The notes: a model not told the origin generated them from the letters alone. A DNA stretch of 64,000 nucleotides from CAUZIZ01 sp965219855 (GCA_965219855.1 CBDCOR010000010.1:186001-250000); one strand, 5' to 3'; positions 36,478-45,631 are shown, counted from the stretch's first letter. A program made the numbers and translations.

Positions 36478-37025
36478 GCCGAGCTTCCTAGCGGCAGAAA
36501 GGGCAACGGAATGCCCCTCGGAGAAGGGAGGGGCATCCGCACCTAGGCAATGGTTGCTTTTCTGGGTCGCCTATAAGGGTGGGTTAAAGATGGTAGCGAA
36601 TGCATTTGGACAGGGACCACCACATCCACCAAAGGGCGTGGTCAGGGCGATATCGATTGTCCCAAGGAGGGACACTGCTTCTGGGTGTTCCACTGCAAGA
36701 AGATGCACTTCCGCTCCCTTGGGATTTCTTAGTTCGCGAATGCCCACCGGGGGAACGAAGACTCCAACGGGAGGCCTCCCTTTACTCAGCTGTCCGGCAA
36801 AACTGGCCGTGCCGCTAGACCGTTACGCCGTGGAGATACAGGTTCGATCCACCTTCTTGACGTCCTCTCTTTCGTTCTTCAAACTGTCCTCAGTGGCTAA
36901 GGCGAAACGGTGGCCGAAGAACTATCATCCCCACATAAAACGTCTCGTGCCGGACCCGGCTCTCAGAGGGACAACCGGTTTCTGAGGGTGCTAAACTGGA
37001 CGGCATTTGTTCCGAGGAGCTCCCA
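36478..37025. other. Intergenic stretch, no gene recognised
   Basis: About 550 bp between the propeller gene and the sigma factor. No convincing frame, repeat copy or RNA gene was found. GAGGAG before 37026 is the ribosome-binding site of the sigma-factor gene. The promoter for that gene must lie here but I cannot point to it. Confidence 0.5.
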
Positions 37026-37601
37026 GTGGCTAGGGTTTCTGCAGTGGAAATCACCGACCTGCTGAGGGCCTGGGGAAAAGGCGATGAGGCCGCTCTGGAT
37101 AAACTGACCCCCCTCGTGTACGCCGAGCTTCATCGCTTGGCCAAGCACTACATGGGCCGGGAGCGACCTGAACACCTTCTGCAAACCACCGCCCTGGTCA
37201 ACGAGGCTTATCTGCGGCTCATCGACTGGGGAAAGACTGATTGGCAAAGCCGAGCTCACTTCTTCGGTCTGTCGGCCCGCCTGATGCGAAACATCCTGGT
37301 GGACTTCGCGCGCAAGTCCCGTCGCGGCGGTCCAGTGGCTCAGGTGTCCCTGGATGAAGCGTGTCTGGTGTCCCCGCCACAAGGTACGGACCTGGTGGCT
37401 TTGGACGAGGCGCTCAAGGCGCTGGCAAGTCTAGACCCGAGGAAAAGCAGAGTGGTTGAACTGAGGTTCTTCGGTGGCTTAAGCGTGGATGAGACGGCCG
37501 AAGTCCTGTCAGTCTCTCCTATCACGGTCATGCGGGACTGGAAGAATGCCAAAGCCTGGCTCTGGCGTGAACTGAGTCGGGACGAGACCCATGAAGCCTG
37601 A
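37026..37601 (+). CDS. ECF sigma factor, TIGR02999 type
   Basis: A 191-aa sigma factor starting at GTG 37026 with GAGGAG upstream. Region 2 covers about residues 20-95 (LVYAELHRLAKHYMGRERP, LVNEAYLRLIDW, RAHFFGLSARLMRNILVDFAR) and region 4 covers about 125-185 (LDPRKSRVVELRFFGGLSVDETAEVLSVSPITVMRDW). This is the group typically encoded next to Ser/Thr kinase genes in Acidobacteria and Planctomycetes. The kinase gene downstream overlaps its end by 11 bp but is truncated, so the presumed kinase-sigma signalling pair is broken here. Confidence 0.88.
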   Translation: MARVSAVEITDLLRAWGKGDEAALDKLTPLVYAELHRLAKHYMGRERPEHLLQTTALVNEAYLRLIDWGKTDWQSRAHFFGLSARLMRNILVDFARKSRRGGPVAQVSLDEACLVSPPQGTDLVALDEALKALASLDPRKSRVVELRFFGGLSVDETAEVLSVSPITVMRDWKNAKAWLWRELSRDETHEA

Positions 37602-38055
37602 GCGCTGGGAGCAGATTGATAAGATTCTCGCCGGGGCATTGCGAAGAGAAGGAAGTCAGAGAAGAACCTTTCTAGAGGAAGCTTGTTCTGGGGACGCGTC
37701 CCTGCGCCAAGAAGTCGAGAGTCTCATCGAGGCGAGCAAGCAGGCGGAAAGTTTCATCGAATCGCCTGCCCTGGAAGAGGCAGCCAAGGCAGTGGCCCAG
37801 GATCGGTTACAGTCAATGATAGGACAGGATATAGGCTCCTATAGAATCCTCTCGTTGCTCGGCAGGGGAGGCATGGGAGAAGTCTATCTGGCGGATGACA
37901 CGAAGCTCCAACGCCAGGTCGCTTTGAAGTTCCTGCCCGAGCAATTCACCCAGGATGATCAGAGGCTGGGCAGATTTCGGCGCGAGGCTCAGCTTCTGGC
38001 GTCCCTGAATCACCCCAACATTGCGTCGTCCCCAAGGAGAGCCAAAAGAGGATGA
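37591..38055 (+). pseudogene. Ser/Thr kinase, truncated in the N-lobe
   Basis: The frame encodes the N-terminal extension typical of sigma-linked kinases (MKPERWEQIDKILAGALRR) and the first part of the kinase fold: GSYRILSLLGRGGMGEVYLADD (glycine loop), VALKFLPEQF (Lys) and RREAQLLASLNHPNIA. After that, nine unrelated codons lead to a stop. The catalytic loop, activation segment and any sensor domain are missing. The break falls at the same LNHPNI segment where homologues continue into the hinge. Confidence 0.8.
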
Positions 38056-38573
38056 GAGCCCAGACCCTCGCGAACGCCAGCGAAAACGCTCTTACCGTCT
38101 CCCCAGGCCTTTCCGCAAGTGGTCTTGCGCAACTCGTATCAGTCCCCGTCCAGTGGCTAGAATCTCCGCCCATCTTCGATTTCTCCGTCCCTGTACGTAA
38201 TCCACGGTGGCGCGCCTGGGAAGCCCACGAGACTTGGGGCTGAAAGCTGTGTGCTATTTGAAGCCCCCTGCGGTCTGTCCAACCAAATACCTCACGAAGC
38301 AGTACGATCATGGTAATTCTCTTCACCGTGAATTTCAAACCGTCCAAGTGCTTGTCGTTCCACCCCTAGCTCCTGAACGTTGTATGCCGCCCCGACTCTC
38401 CCCGGTTCAGGACAGTCGGATGGCTGCGATTCAGCTGCCGAAGCGATTGCAACAAAGGTGCCAAAAGTCGGTGGAGTCGATCCAGTGCATCCGTCGTCCG
38501 CGCAAGTGATTCAAAAGACGAAAGTAGCCGATTTGCAAGTCGTCCAGCCAAGACCGTAGAAGTAATCTACCCT

Positions 38574-38610
38574 CTATCCCTCGAGATAGCCTGGCTATCC
38601 GAACGGATAG
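38574..38610. promoter_or_regulatory. Paired 16-bp palindromes CTATCC-N4-GGATAG
   Basis: CTATCCCTCGAGATAG (38574-38589), five bases, then CTATCCGAACGGATAG (38595-38610). The same paired layout with a 5-bp spacer occurs at 42211-42247, and a single good copy at 42580-42595. The arrangement looks like a double operator, or the arms of a small repeat. No gene starts directly next to it. Confidence 0.5.
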
Positions 38611-38700
38611 TGCGTATGGGTTGCCGGACCGATGAAGCTTCGGGCTAGTGCCGCCCCAGGAGACCTGGCCCTATTCGAGAAGGAAACTTTGCGTCCGGGC

Positions 38701-38780
38701 GTGGCGGTGGTCTCTAGGCCGCCGTGGGTCGAGCCAACGGCTCGAAGGAAGAAGCTTTTGGTCTGGAAGCCAAAGCCACG
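38701..38780. repeat. Dispersed palindromic repeat, family 1 (copy c, diverged)
   Basis: It begins GTGGCGGTGGTCTCTAGGCC and ends GGTCTGGAAGCCAAAGCCAC. Inner GGGTCGAGCC and GGCTCGAAGG keep the central pairing. Confidence 0.65.
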
Positions 38781-38922
38781 TTCGCAAATGAAGTTCAGCT
38801 TAGGCGCAGAAGCTTACAAAGCTCGGTTCGGGTACCTTGTACCTTGGGATTTTCGAAGTTTCAGCTTAGCAGCGCCACCGGCTGCGCCGGATCGGACCTG
38901 AAAGAAACTTCAGTCGAGGGAC

Positions 38923-38998
38923 GTAGCGGTGGCCTCCAGGCCGCCGTCCGAGCCAAAGGCTCAGAAGAATAAGACTTCGGCCTGGAGGCCAAAGCTAC
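38923..38998. repeat. Dispersed palindromic repeat, family 1 (copy d)
   Basis: It begins GTAGCGGTGGCCTCCAGGCC and ends GGCCTGGAGGCCAAAGCTAC. It is almost identical to copy b at 14508-14583, more than 24 kb away. Confidence 0.85.
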
Positions 38999-39148
38999 TT
39001 CTGCAAATGAAGTTTCAGGTTAGTCGCGCCCCAGCCGGGCTGCCCCATTCGAGAAAGAAACTTGAAGCCTCTCGCCACACTGTCCAGTGGCAAGAGACGT
39101 GCGACGTTCGGACGTTCAGACGTGCGACGATCCCAATCAAGTTTCAGG

Positions 39149-41068
39149 TTAGCTCCTCGGCAGCTGCTTCAATTCTTCTCGCAGATCCAGATTTCGAATC
39201 AGGCGGTGGAGATAGTTGGGGTGGAGCCCAAGTCGCTGCGCTGCCTCGGTGAAGACGCTGTTGGAGTCTCTTACTGCCTTCAGGATCAACTCCTTCTTCC
39301 GCTGCTTGACGGCTTCATGGAAGTTCTCCAGATCTCCACTTGCAGGCTCGCTGTCAATCACAGATTCGGGTAGGTCCTCGGGTCGGATGAGCTCGCTCGA
39401 ACCCAGAACGACGGCTCGCTCGATGGCGTTGCGCAGTTCACGTACATTGCCGGGCCAGGGGTAACTCGTCAGGCAGGCCCGCGCCTTCGGAGAGATTCCG
39501 GTTACCGTCCGCTTGCAAGCTGCGCTGAACTTGGATGCGAAGTGCTGCGCCAGCAGCGGGATGTCTTCTCGGTGCTCTCGCAAAGGAGGCATGGTCAGGC
39601 AGACCACATTGAGGCGGAAAAAGAGGTCTCGGCGGAAACTCCCTGCCTCGATTTCCTTCTCCAGGTCCTTGTTGGTGGCCGCGACCAGGCGAATGTCGAC
39701 CTTGATGGGTCGGTTCCCTCCAACGCGTTCGATTTCCCGTTCCTCAAGAACGCGCAGGAGTTTGGCTTGAAGTGGGAGGTCCAGTTCTCCAATCTCATCC
39801 AGGAACACGGTTCCGCCCTCTGCGACCTCCAGCTTACCCCTGGCTTGTGCATGTGCGCTCGTGAAGGACCCTTTCTCATGCCCGAATAACTCGCTCTCGA
39901 CCAGTTGCTCGGCCAGAGCGGCACAGTTGATCGCTACGAACGGCTTGTCTGACCGGGCACTATTCTGATGGATAGCGCGTGCAGCCAATTCTTTACCCGT
40001 CCCGTTTTCGCCACAGATCAGAACGCTCGCCTCTGCCGGTGCGACTTTGGCAATGAGATCGTAGACCTTCTGCATGGCTGGGCCTTCGCCCACCATGTCG
40101 TGTTCGATTGCAAGATCCTCCTGGAGTCGAAGGTTTTCGCTCTCGAGCCACTCCAGGTAGTGGACATTTTGCAGGGCCACTCCCCCAATCCCGGCCATGG
40201 CGGTCAGCAGGTGGAGATGGTCCTCCTGGAAGGGCGCGGCCGGATCAGTCGTCTCCAGGTAGATGGTCCCCAGTAGTTGATCCAGAGCCATGATGGGCAC
40301 GCAGAGTACGGACTGAACACCCGAGGCCATCAGGCTTTGAGCTTCGTTCAAGTCCTTGTCTTGCGGAACGTGCTGGCTCAAAATAGCCAATTGATCGGCA
40401 ACAACCCGGTCGACGATGGTGCGACTGACTTGCACGGTGTGCTGGGTCTTCGCCGAATGATCCCAGGCCACTCTGGGACTGTAGCCATCCCCCTCGTCAT
40501 CTCTTGTGAGGAAGACGCAGCGATGGGCTGGAATCACCTCACGAATGAATTCCAACAGCTTCCGTTGCAGCGGTTCGGACTCCCGAACCGAATTGATCTC
40601 GGTGCTGAGCTTGAGCAGAGCGCTCAAACTGCGTGCTAGCGTATCAAGTGCTCCCCCTCTCCCTTGGACCGCCTCTCCGGTCAGATACCGGGAGCTCCCT
40701 CCCGGGAGCATGGTAGTGGTCTGAGAAGTCAGTTCCCGTTGGTCCAATTCGACCGGAACAGCCGCAGGCGTGTCTTCCTCATGGAGCAGGAACCAGAAGA
40801 CCGAGCCCGCCACCCTGATCTGATCTCCATGTGCAAGCACGTGATCCTTGACCGGTATGCCATTGACGAAGGTCCCGTGAGCGCTTCCCAGATCGGACAG
40901 TCGGAACTGCTCTTCTTCTCTGCTGATCTGGCAGTGATGCCTCGACACCCGTCGGTCGGAGATGCGAAGAACGTTCTCGTCGTGGCGACCGATTGAGACT
41001 CGCTCCTCGCTGAGCGGGAACTCGTTGTCTTTGAGGGGACCGTGTAGGCCTATCAGCTTGGGATACAT
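39149..41068 (-). CDS. FHA-GAF-AAA+ sigma-54-type activator with variant GSFTSA loop
   Basis: A 639-aa regulator from ATG 41068; an in-frame start at 41125 would add 19 unlikely residues. An FHA domain at about 20-85 (VSIGRHDENVLRISDRRVSRHHCQI, LSDLGSAHGTFVNG) would bind phosphothreonine. A GAF domain follows at about 140-300. The AAA+ core has Walker A GENGTGKE, Walker B GTVFLDEIGEL and the arginine-finger region FRRDLFFRLNV. A Fis-type helix-turn-helix ends the protein (FTEAAQRLGLHPNYLHRLIRNL). The sigma-54 contact loop reads GSFTSA, not GAFTGA. FHA plus nearby kinases suggests control by phosphorylation. The gene appears intact. Confidence 0.9.
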   Translation of the reverse strand: MYPKLIGLHGPLKDNEFPLSEERVSIGRHDENVLRISDRRVSRHHCQISREEEQFRLSDLGSAHGTFVNGIPVKDHVLAHGDQIRVAGSVFWFLLHEEDTPAAVPVELDQRELTSQTTTMLPGGSSRYLTGEAVQGRGGALDTLARSLSALLKLSTEINSVRESEPLQRKLLEFIREVIPAHRCVFLTRDDEGDGYSPRVAWDHSAKTQHTVQVSRTIVDRVVADQLAILSQHVPQDKDLNEAQSLMASGVQSVLCVPIMALDQLLGTIYLETTDPAAPFQEDHLHLLTAMAGIGGVALQNVHYLEWLESENLRLQEDLAIEHDMVGEGPAMQKVYDLIAKVAPAEASVLICGENGTGKELAARAIHQNSARSDKPFVAINCAALAEQLVESELFGHEKGSFTSAHAQARGKLEVAEGGTVFLDEIGELDLPLQAKLLRVLEEREIERVGGNRPIKVDIRLVAATNKDLEKEIEAGSFRRDLFFRLNVVCLTMPPLREHREDIPLLAQHFASKFSAACKRTVTGISPKARACLTSYPWPGNVRELRNAIERAVVLGSSELIRPEDLPESVIDSEPASGDLENFHEAVKQRKKELILKAVRDSNSVFTEAAQRLGLHPNYLHRLIRNLDLREELKQLPRS

Positions 41069-41226
41069 GGGATATTTCTCAACTAAGTCGAGCCTAGTAT
41101 AGAGCGCATTACCTGGAAACTCCAAATCCGAAGGCGATGTCGTCGTGCAACTCTTTTGTCTCGGTTTGCCCTTTCAGCGTCAGGGGTCTAGTATGGGCAG
41201 ATCAGTCCCCCAACCTGGAGACTACT

Positions 41227-41640
41227 TTGCTCGGCCAGACCATCAACCATTACAAGATCACGGCCAAACTCGGCGAAGGCGGCATGGGTGCGGTCTACCA
41301 GGCCACCGACGGTCGCCTGGGCAGGCAAGTCGCGCTGAAGATCCTGCCCGAGAGGTTCGTCGAGGATCCACAGAGAATGGGCCGGTTCCAGCGAGAAGCA
41401 GAGGTCTTGGCTTCTCTCAATCATCCCCACATCAGCACCATTCACGGCCTCGAGAAATCGGGCAATGTGCGCGCGCTTGTCCTGGAACTAGTCGAGGGTC
41501 CTACCCTGGCAGAGCGGATTGCGCAGGGACCCATCCCGGTGGAGGAGGCCCATCGCCTTGCCCTGGAGATGCCCGAGGCTCTGGAGGTCGCCCACGAGAA
41601 GGGCATCATTCACCGCGACCTGAAACAAGATCCGAATCAT
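41227..41640 (+). pseudogene. PD40-type Ser/Thr kinase, cut at the catalytic loop
   Basis: It likely starts at TTG 41227 with GGAG five bases upstream; an ATG at 41137 is in frame but precedes the usual first residues (LLGQTINHYKIT). The N-lobe is intact: AKLGEGGMGAVYQATD, VALKILPERF and FQREAEVLASLNHPHIS. The frame breaks right after IIHRDLK, where the C-terminal end of an FHA gene on the other strand begins. The activation segment, C-lobe and propeller are missing. Confidence 0.8.
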
Positions 41641-41974
41641 CCTGGCTCGGCGAATTTGGACTAATCTCTCTCTGGCGGCCTTCCCGCTCCAGATAACGGA
41701 GCTCAGCCGCAGCCCGACCCAGCATGATGCTGTCTCCGGGTTTCAAGTCCTGTGTCGCGACGCGTTTGCCGTTGATGTAGGTGCCTCCACTGCTGTCCAG
41801 GTCTTCGAGCGTATAGCCTGCATTGTTCTTCACCAGCTTCAGGTGCCGACGCGACACGTAGGGGGATGCCAGAACGACATCAGCGTCCTTGCGTCCCACC
41901 ACGATCTCATCCTCTCGCAGGACTCGCTCTTGCTCCCGGCCTTGTGAGTCGAGCCACTTCAGTAATAGGTCCAT
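41606..41974 (-). CDS. FHA-domain protein
   Basis: A 122-aa protein consisting of a single FHA domain: EIVVGRKDADVVLASPYVSRRHLKLV (Arg, Ser and the conserved RRH), YTLEDLDSSGGTYINGKRV and PGDSIMLG. FHA domains bind phosphothreonine peptides, so it probably reads out the activity of a Ser/Thr kinase. The last 10 or so residues lie over the truncated kinase sequence, so the natural C-terminus may have been lost in the same rearrangement. Start ATG 41974. Confidence 0.8.
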   Translation of the reverse strand: MDLLLKWLDSQGREQERVLREDEIVVGRKDADVVLASPYVSRRHLKLVKNNAGYTLEDLDSSGGTYINGKRVATQDLKPGDSIMLGRAAAELRYLEREGRQREISPNSPSQDDSDLVSGRGE

Positions 41975-42210
41975 GCCCTTGCCCTCCCTTAGACCCCGGA
42001 GGCTGGTGTTCCCATTTCGACCGAGTGCTCCATCTGGAGACGCCAGCCAACGTACATGAGCCTATGGACTCGCTCGCAACAAGCGTGCCAGAACCCATTA
42101 ATGAGTATTCCGTCCGGGAGAGTGACCCTAAATGGCTCAATCAAAGGGAGAAAGAGACCCATTGACAACGGTTCTAGAGATCAGGGCGGCGAGGAGGTGG
42201 AGTCTCAGCA

Positions 42211-42247
42211 CTATCCTTTCGGATAGTCGGCCTATCCAGGTAGATAG
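42211..42247. promoter_or_regulatory. Paired 16-bp palindromes CTATCC-N4-GGATAG (second site)
   Basis: CTATCCTTTCGGATAG (42211-42226), spacer TCGGC, then CTATCCAGGTAGATAG (42232-42247). Layout and spacing equal the site at 38574-38610 read on the opposite strand. It lies about 240 bp upstream of the FHA gene start and upstream of a PIN-domain remnant. Confidence 0.5.
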
Positions 42248-42365
42248 TGTCTGGGCTGCCAACGACATCCTGGCAAGCAGCGCTCGGCCTGGGAAATCTC
42301 GACGAAGCGCCGTCTGGGCAAACTTCCAGAGTTCGGAGAGACAGTGCGCAAGACCTACTAGGGCA

Positions 42366-42530
42366 GCTACGCCGGGCTAGGATCGAGGTGCTGCCAATTA
42401 CGCTGAACACTCGCTGCACGCTGGTTCTCTCGGAGGTGACCATCGAGATCCTCTTGATCGCATGCTGATTGCACACAGCCAGTTGGAGAAGCTCACACTC
42501 GTGAGCTCCGATCGGATCTTCAAGGGAAGT
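42366..42530 (+). pseudogene. PIN-domain (VapC-type) toxin remnant
   Basis: One frame reads YAEHSLHAGSLGGDHRDPLDRMLIAHSQLEKLTLVSSDRIFKG in order: the HALxAGxLPxxHRDPFDR pattern with the catalytic Asp, then the last strand (LVSSDRIF) with another Asp. The N-terminal half with the first Asp is missing, and an upstream frame (ARIEVLPITLN) suggests a frameshift at the join. No antitoxin gene survives. Confidence 0.55.
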
Positions 42531-42559
42531 CTCGATTCTCTGGTAGGCAGTAGCCTCCC

Positions 42560-42595
42560 CTACCCCTTCCGATGGCACCCTATCCGAAGGGATAG
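42560..42595. promoter_or_regulatory. 16-bp palindrome with a degenerate partner
   Basis: CTATCCGAAGGGATAG lies at 42580-42595. Four bases upstream CTACCCCTTCCGATGG (42560-42575) looks like a decayed partner. This site and the one at 42211-42247 flank the PIN remnant. Confidence 0.4.
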
Positions 42596-42885
42596 ACATC
42601 CGGCTTTGAACTCACCGGATGTGGAGCGACCTCTCGGGCTCGCCGACTAGGGGCTTCTTCTCTGCCGTCAACAAGTTATCTGAACCCACCAGTCCTAGAG
42701 CAGACGACCCGGAGTTTTGGAGCGGTAATTGCAGTTGAACTAAACCGCTTTCAGCGGTAGGACCTTTCCTGTCAGATCCCCTTATCCATTGAAGATTCCG
42801 GCGGCGCTGGGAGTTGTCGAAAGGCTCCCTCGTGAGGCAAGGTGTTGTTACCACACAGCAACCTACCACACGAAAGGAGCCTATC

Positions 42886-43737
42886 ATGACTATCTTACGC
42901 CAACGTATGATCGAGGATCTGCGGATCCGCAACTACTCCGATCGGACCATTCAGATCTATGTGGATCGGGTGGCCAAGTTCGCCCAGTACTTCGGCCGCT
43001 CGCCCCATCTACTGGGTCCCGCGGAGATCCGCCAGTATCAGATCTTTCTGGTGAAGAAGAAAAAGAGTTCCTGGGCCCAGTTCAACCAGACGGTCTGTGC
43101 TCTGCGTTTCTTCTACCGGGTGTGTCTGAACAAAGAATGGACCATTGAACACATCCCTTTCCCCAAGCAAGAGAAGAAACTGCCCCTGATCTTGTCCCGG
43201 CAGGAGATTGACCGCTTCTTTGAAGTGATCGGCAATCTCAAGCACCGCACCATCTTCATGACCATCTACGCGACGGGCTTACGCATCTCCGAAGCGCTTC
43301 ATCTGCATCTGGAGGACATCGATAGAGCTCGGATGCTGGTTCGAGTGCATCAGGGCAAAGGCCACAAGGATCGCTACGTTCCCCTGTCGGCAACTCTCTT
43401 GGCGCAGCTACGCACCTACTGGAAAGGCTATCGACCGGGCAGCTGGCTCTTCCCGGGGCAGGATGTGCAGCGACCTTTGGAGGTCAGTTCGGTCCAAAGA
43501 GTCTGCAAGCGAGCTGCTGAAAAGGCCGGTTTGAGAAAGGGCGTTACGGCTCACCGGCTGCGCCATTGTTTCGCCACCCATCTGCTAGAAGCCGGCACCG
43601 ATCTGAAAACCATCCAAGTACTGCTCGGGCACCGTAGTTTGAACGCGACTTCGGTCTACTTGCACGTCGCCTCTGCTCGCACGACTCCGGCTCACGATCT
43701 GCTCCAAGCCGCTCGGAAAGCCCAGCGCGGCAGATGA
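42886..43737 (+). CDS. Tyrosine recombinase of the IS91-type element
   Basis: A 283-aa site-specific recombinase (XerC/D-like). ATG 42886 follows a GAAAGGAG site. The N-terminal SAM-like core-binding domain covers about 1-95. The catalytic domain shows ATGLRISEALHLHLEDID (Arg I), GKGHKDRYVPLS (Lys), HRLRHCFATHLLEAG (His-x-x-Arg), LLGHRSLNATSVYLHV (His and the nucleophile Tyr). All six catalytic positions appear present. ATGA overlaps with the transposase gene, so both are translated together, a known arrangement in a branch of IS91-like elements. Confidence 0.9.
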   Translation: MTILRQRMIEDLRIRNYSDRTIQIYVDRVAKFAQYFGRSPHLLGPAEIRQYQIFLVKKKKSSWAQFNQTVCALRFFYRVCLNKEWTIEHIPFPKQEKKLPLILSRQEIDRFFEVIGNLKHRTIFMTIYATGLRISEALHLHLEDIDRARMLVRVHQGKGHKDRYVPLSATLLAQLRTYWKGYRPGSWLFPGQDVQRPLEVSSVQRVCKRAAEKAGLRKGVTAHRLRHCFATHLLEAGTDLKTIQVLLGHRSLNATSVYLHVASARTTPAHDLLQAARKAQRGR

Positions 43738-44903
43738 GAGCACATCGGCTCGAGGTAGCCGATGTCTTCCGCAGTTGCCAAGACGATTACTTCCGGGCCT
43801 ATCCCACTTCAGGGCAGCAGCGCCGAGTTTTCCGAGCCCTCTGTGCTTGCCGGACCGCCGCCTTGGGTGGGCACCTCAAACGGTGCGATCAGTGCAGCCA
43901 CGAGGAGATCTCCTACAACTCCTGCCGTGATCGGCATTGTCCCAAGTGTCAGGGCGGTGCCCGAGCCCAGTGGCTCGATGCCCGCGCCCGAGAGCTACTC
44001 CCGGTGCCCTATTTTCACGTCGTCTTCACGCTGCCGAAGGCCCTCGCTCCCCTCGCCTTGCAAAACCCGCGCACCCTCTATTCGATCCTCTTCCGAGCGG
44101 CCTCAGAAACGCTCTTGACCCTAGCCGCTGACGAGCACCACTTGGGAGCCAGAATCGGTGTGCTGGCCCTGCTTCACACCTGGGGCCAGAAACTCGATCT
44201 GCATCCGCATCTCCACTGTGTGGTTTCCGGCGGAGGGATCGCTGAGGACCAAAGCCGCTGGATCCCCTCCCGTCCTCGTTTCTTGTTCCCCGTTTCCGTT
44301 CTCAGCCGACTCTTTCGGAACAAGTTCCGACACTACCTGCGAGCGGCCTACCGGCAGAATGAGCTCTCTTTTCACGGAGTCCTCCAACCTCTAAGCCTCC
44401 CTCGCCAGTTCCATTGTTGGCTGCAAAACCTCACCGGTTCGGAGTGGGTCGTCTACTGCAAACCTCCCTTCGCCGGTGCCGAGCGAGTCCTCAAGTACCT
44501 GGCCCGTTACACCCACCGCGTGGCGATCTCTAACTCACAACTCCTGTCCCTGCATCAGGGCAAGGTGAGCTTTCGTTACAAGGACTACCGCCACCCTCAG
44601 CGGCCGCGCACCTTGACTCTGGAGACGATCGAGTTCACCCGGCGCTTCTTACTCCACGCCCTGCCCAAGGGATTCATGCGCATCCGCCACTACGGGTTTC
44701 TGGCCAACCGTCACCGTAAGACCAAGCTCGCCCTCTGTCGAGGCCTTCTTGGTTCAGACGACTCCCCCACCGAACTCCCCTCGACTCCTTCTAAGTCGGA
44801 CTCTTGCCCCCGCTGTCAGCAAGGCACCCTCTACCTCGTTCAAACGCTCCCCGCCGGGGCCACTCCGATTCAACCTCGGATGAACTCTCCGGGTCGCTCA
44901 TGA
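43734..44903 (+). CDS. IS91-family transposase (HUH type)
   Basis: A 389-aa rolling-circle-type transposase. The N-terminal zinc-binding module reads CDQCSHEEISYNSCRDRHCPKCQ in two halves (CDQCSHEE and CRDRHCPKC). The HUH motif is in LDLHPHLHCVVSGGGI at about residue 160. The tyrosine motif region is LKYLARYTHRVAISN, with the active Tyr. The protein ends with a short Cys pair (CPRCQQGTL). Length and order fit the family. The frame is intact. Confidence 0.92.
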   Translation: MRAHRLEVADVFRSCQDDYFRAYPTSGQQRRVFRALCACRTAALGGHLKRCDQCSHEEISYNSCRDRHCPKCQGGARAQWLDARARELLPVPYFHVVFTLPKALAPLALQNPRTLYSILFRAASETLLTLAADEHHLGARIGVLALLHTWGQKLDLHPHLHCVVSGGGIAEDQSRWIPSRPRFLFPVSVLSRLFRNKFRHYLRAAYRQNELSFHGVLQPLSLPRQFHCWLQNLTGSEWVVYCKPPFAGAERVLKYLARYTHRVAISNSQLLSLHQGKVSFRYKDYRHPQRPRTLTLETIEFTRRFLLHALPKGFMRIRHYGFLANRHRKTKLALCRGLLGSDDSPTELPSTPSKSDSCPRCQQGTLYLVQTLPAGATPIQPRMNSPGRS

Positions 44904-45172
44904 GAGACCAGCACACACTTCGAAACCTCCTGAGAAGCCCTCCTACCAGAGCCCGATCTGGCTTGAATACTCGTGTGTCTGATGCTCTCATCCGCACTCC
45001 AGGAACCGCCCCACTCCCCTCTCCTCTCCTCTCCTCTCAACACGCTCCTGCAACTCAGCGCGAGGCCCACCAATCCGCTTCATCTTCTCGTTCTTGCTCG
45101 GCTTTCCTTTTCCCTTCCTAAACGCTAACCTCTAAACAATCCCCATAGAGGGAAACCGCGGCTCAGTCCAAC

Positions 45173-45248
45173 AGGATTGTATCCGCCATGCTCATAACTC
45201 ACTGCTGACTCTACCAACAGAGGCGTCAAGCACAGCGGATACAATCCT
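45173..45248. repeat. 14-bp inverted repeat after the IS91-type transposase
   Basis: AGGATTGTATCCGC (45173-45186) and GCGGATACAATCCT (45235-45248) are perfect complements separated by 48 bp. It may be the replication-terminating end of the IS91-type element or a terminator. Confidence 0.6.
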
Positions 45249-45294
45249 CTACGTTAGGTCTGTGTTGGAACTGGTTCGAGCAGCCAGGGAATTC

Positions 45295-45387
45295 GTGAAT
45301 CCTGAAAGGATTCCGTATTTCAGCCCAGGGTTTCCTAACCCTGGGAAAAAGGGAAGATAAACCAGAGGTCAACCCTGTAGGGGTTGC
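45295..45387. repeat. Dispersed palindromic repeat, family 2 (copy c)
   Basis: GTGAATCCTGAAAGGATTCC, then TTTCAGCCCAGGGTTTCC with AACCCTGGG, and CAACCCTGTAGGGGTTGC. It nearly matches 22527-22619. Confidence 0.8.
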
Positions 45388-45631
45388 GTCATCGGAGTAC
45401 GGGTATCGGTTTAATGCCTTTCCCGCACCCTTGCCCGTACCGGCGAGTGACTTTCTGTCCTGGCACGATCGTAGTAAAGTGATGGCGATTTCAGAGAACA
45501 CACCGTCAACTCAAAGCTGACTGGCTTGGTCAAAAACCTTGATTCAACCGAGACATGAGGTAAGGGCAAAGGCACAGGCGAGGGCAAGGGTAGGGAGAGG
45601 ACTCTCCTCGACTTCACTCGGGAGGTAAGAA

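Larger units (their letters stand above)
38056..39148. other. Gene-poor repeat-rich stretch
   Basis: About 1.1 kb without a credible gene. It holds two 16-bp palindromes (38574-38610) and two family 1 repeats (38701-38780, 38923-38998). The phrase GAAACTT occurs several times between the repeats (for example AAAGAAACTTCAGTCGAGG near 38901), suggesting further degenerate repeat units. Confidence 0.5.
42700..45248 (+). mobile_element. IS91-type element with recombinase and transposase
   Basis: The core is the coupled gene pair 42886-44903. Candidate end structures are a hairpin AACCGCTTTCAGCGGT near 42745 on the left and the 14-bp inverted repeat at 45173-45248 on the right. Exact ends are not determined, since this family has no terminal inverted repeats or target duplication to guide the eye. 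Confidence 0.55.
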
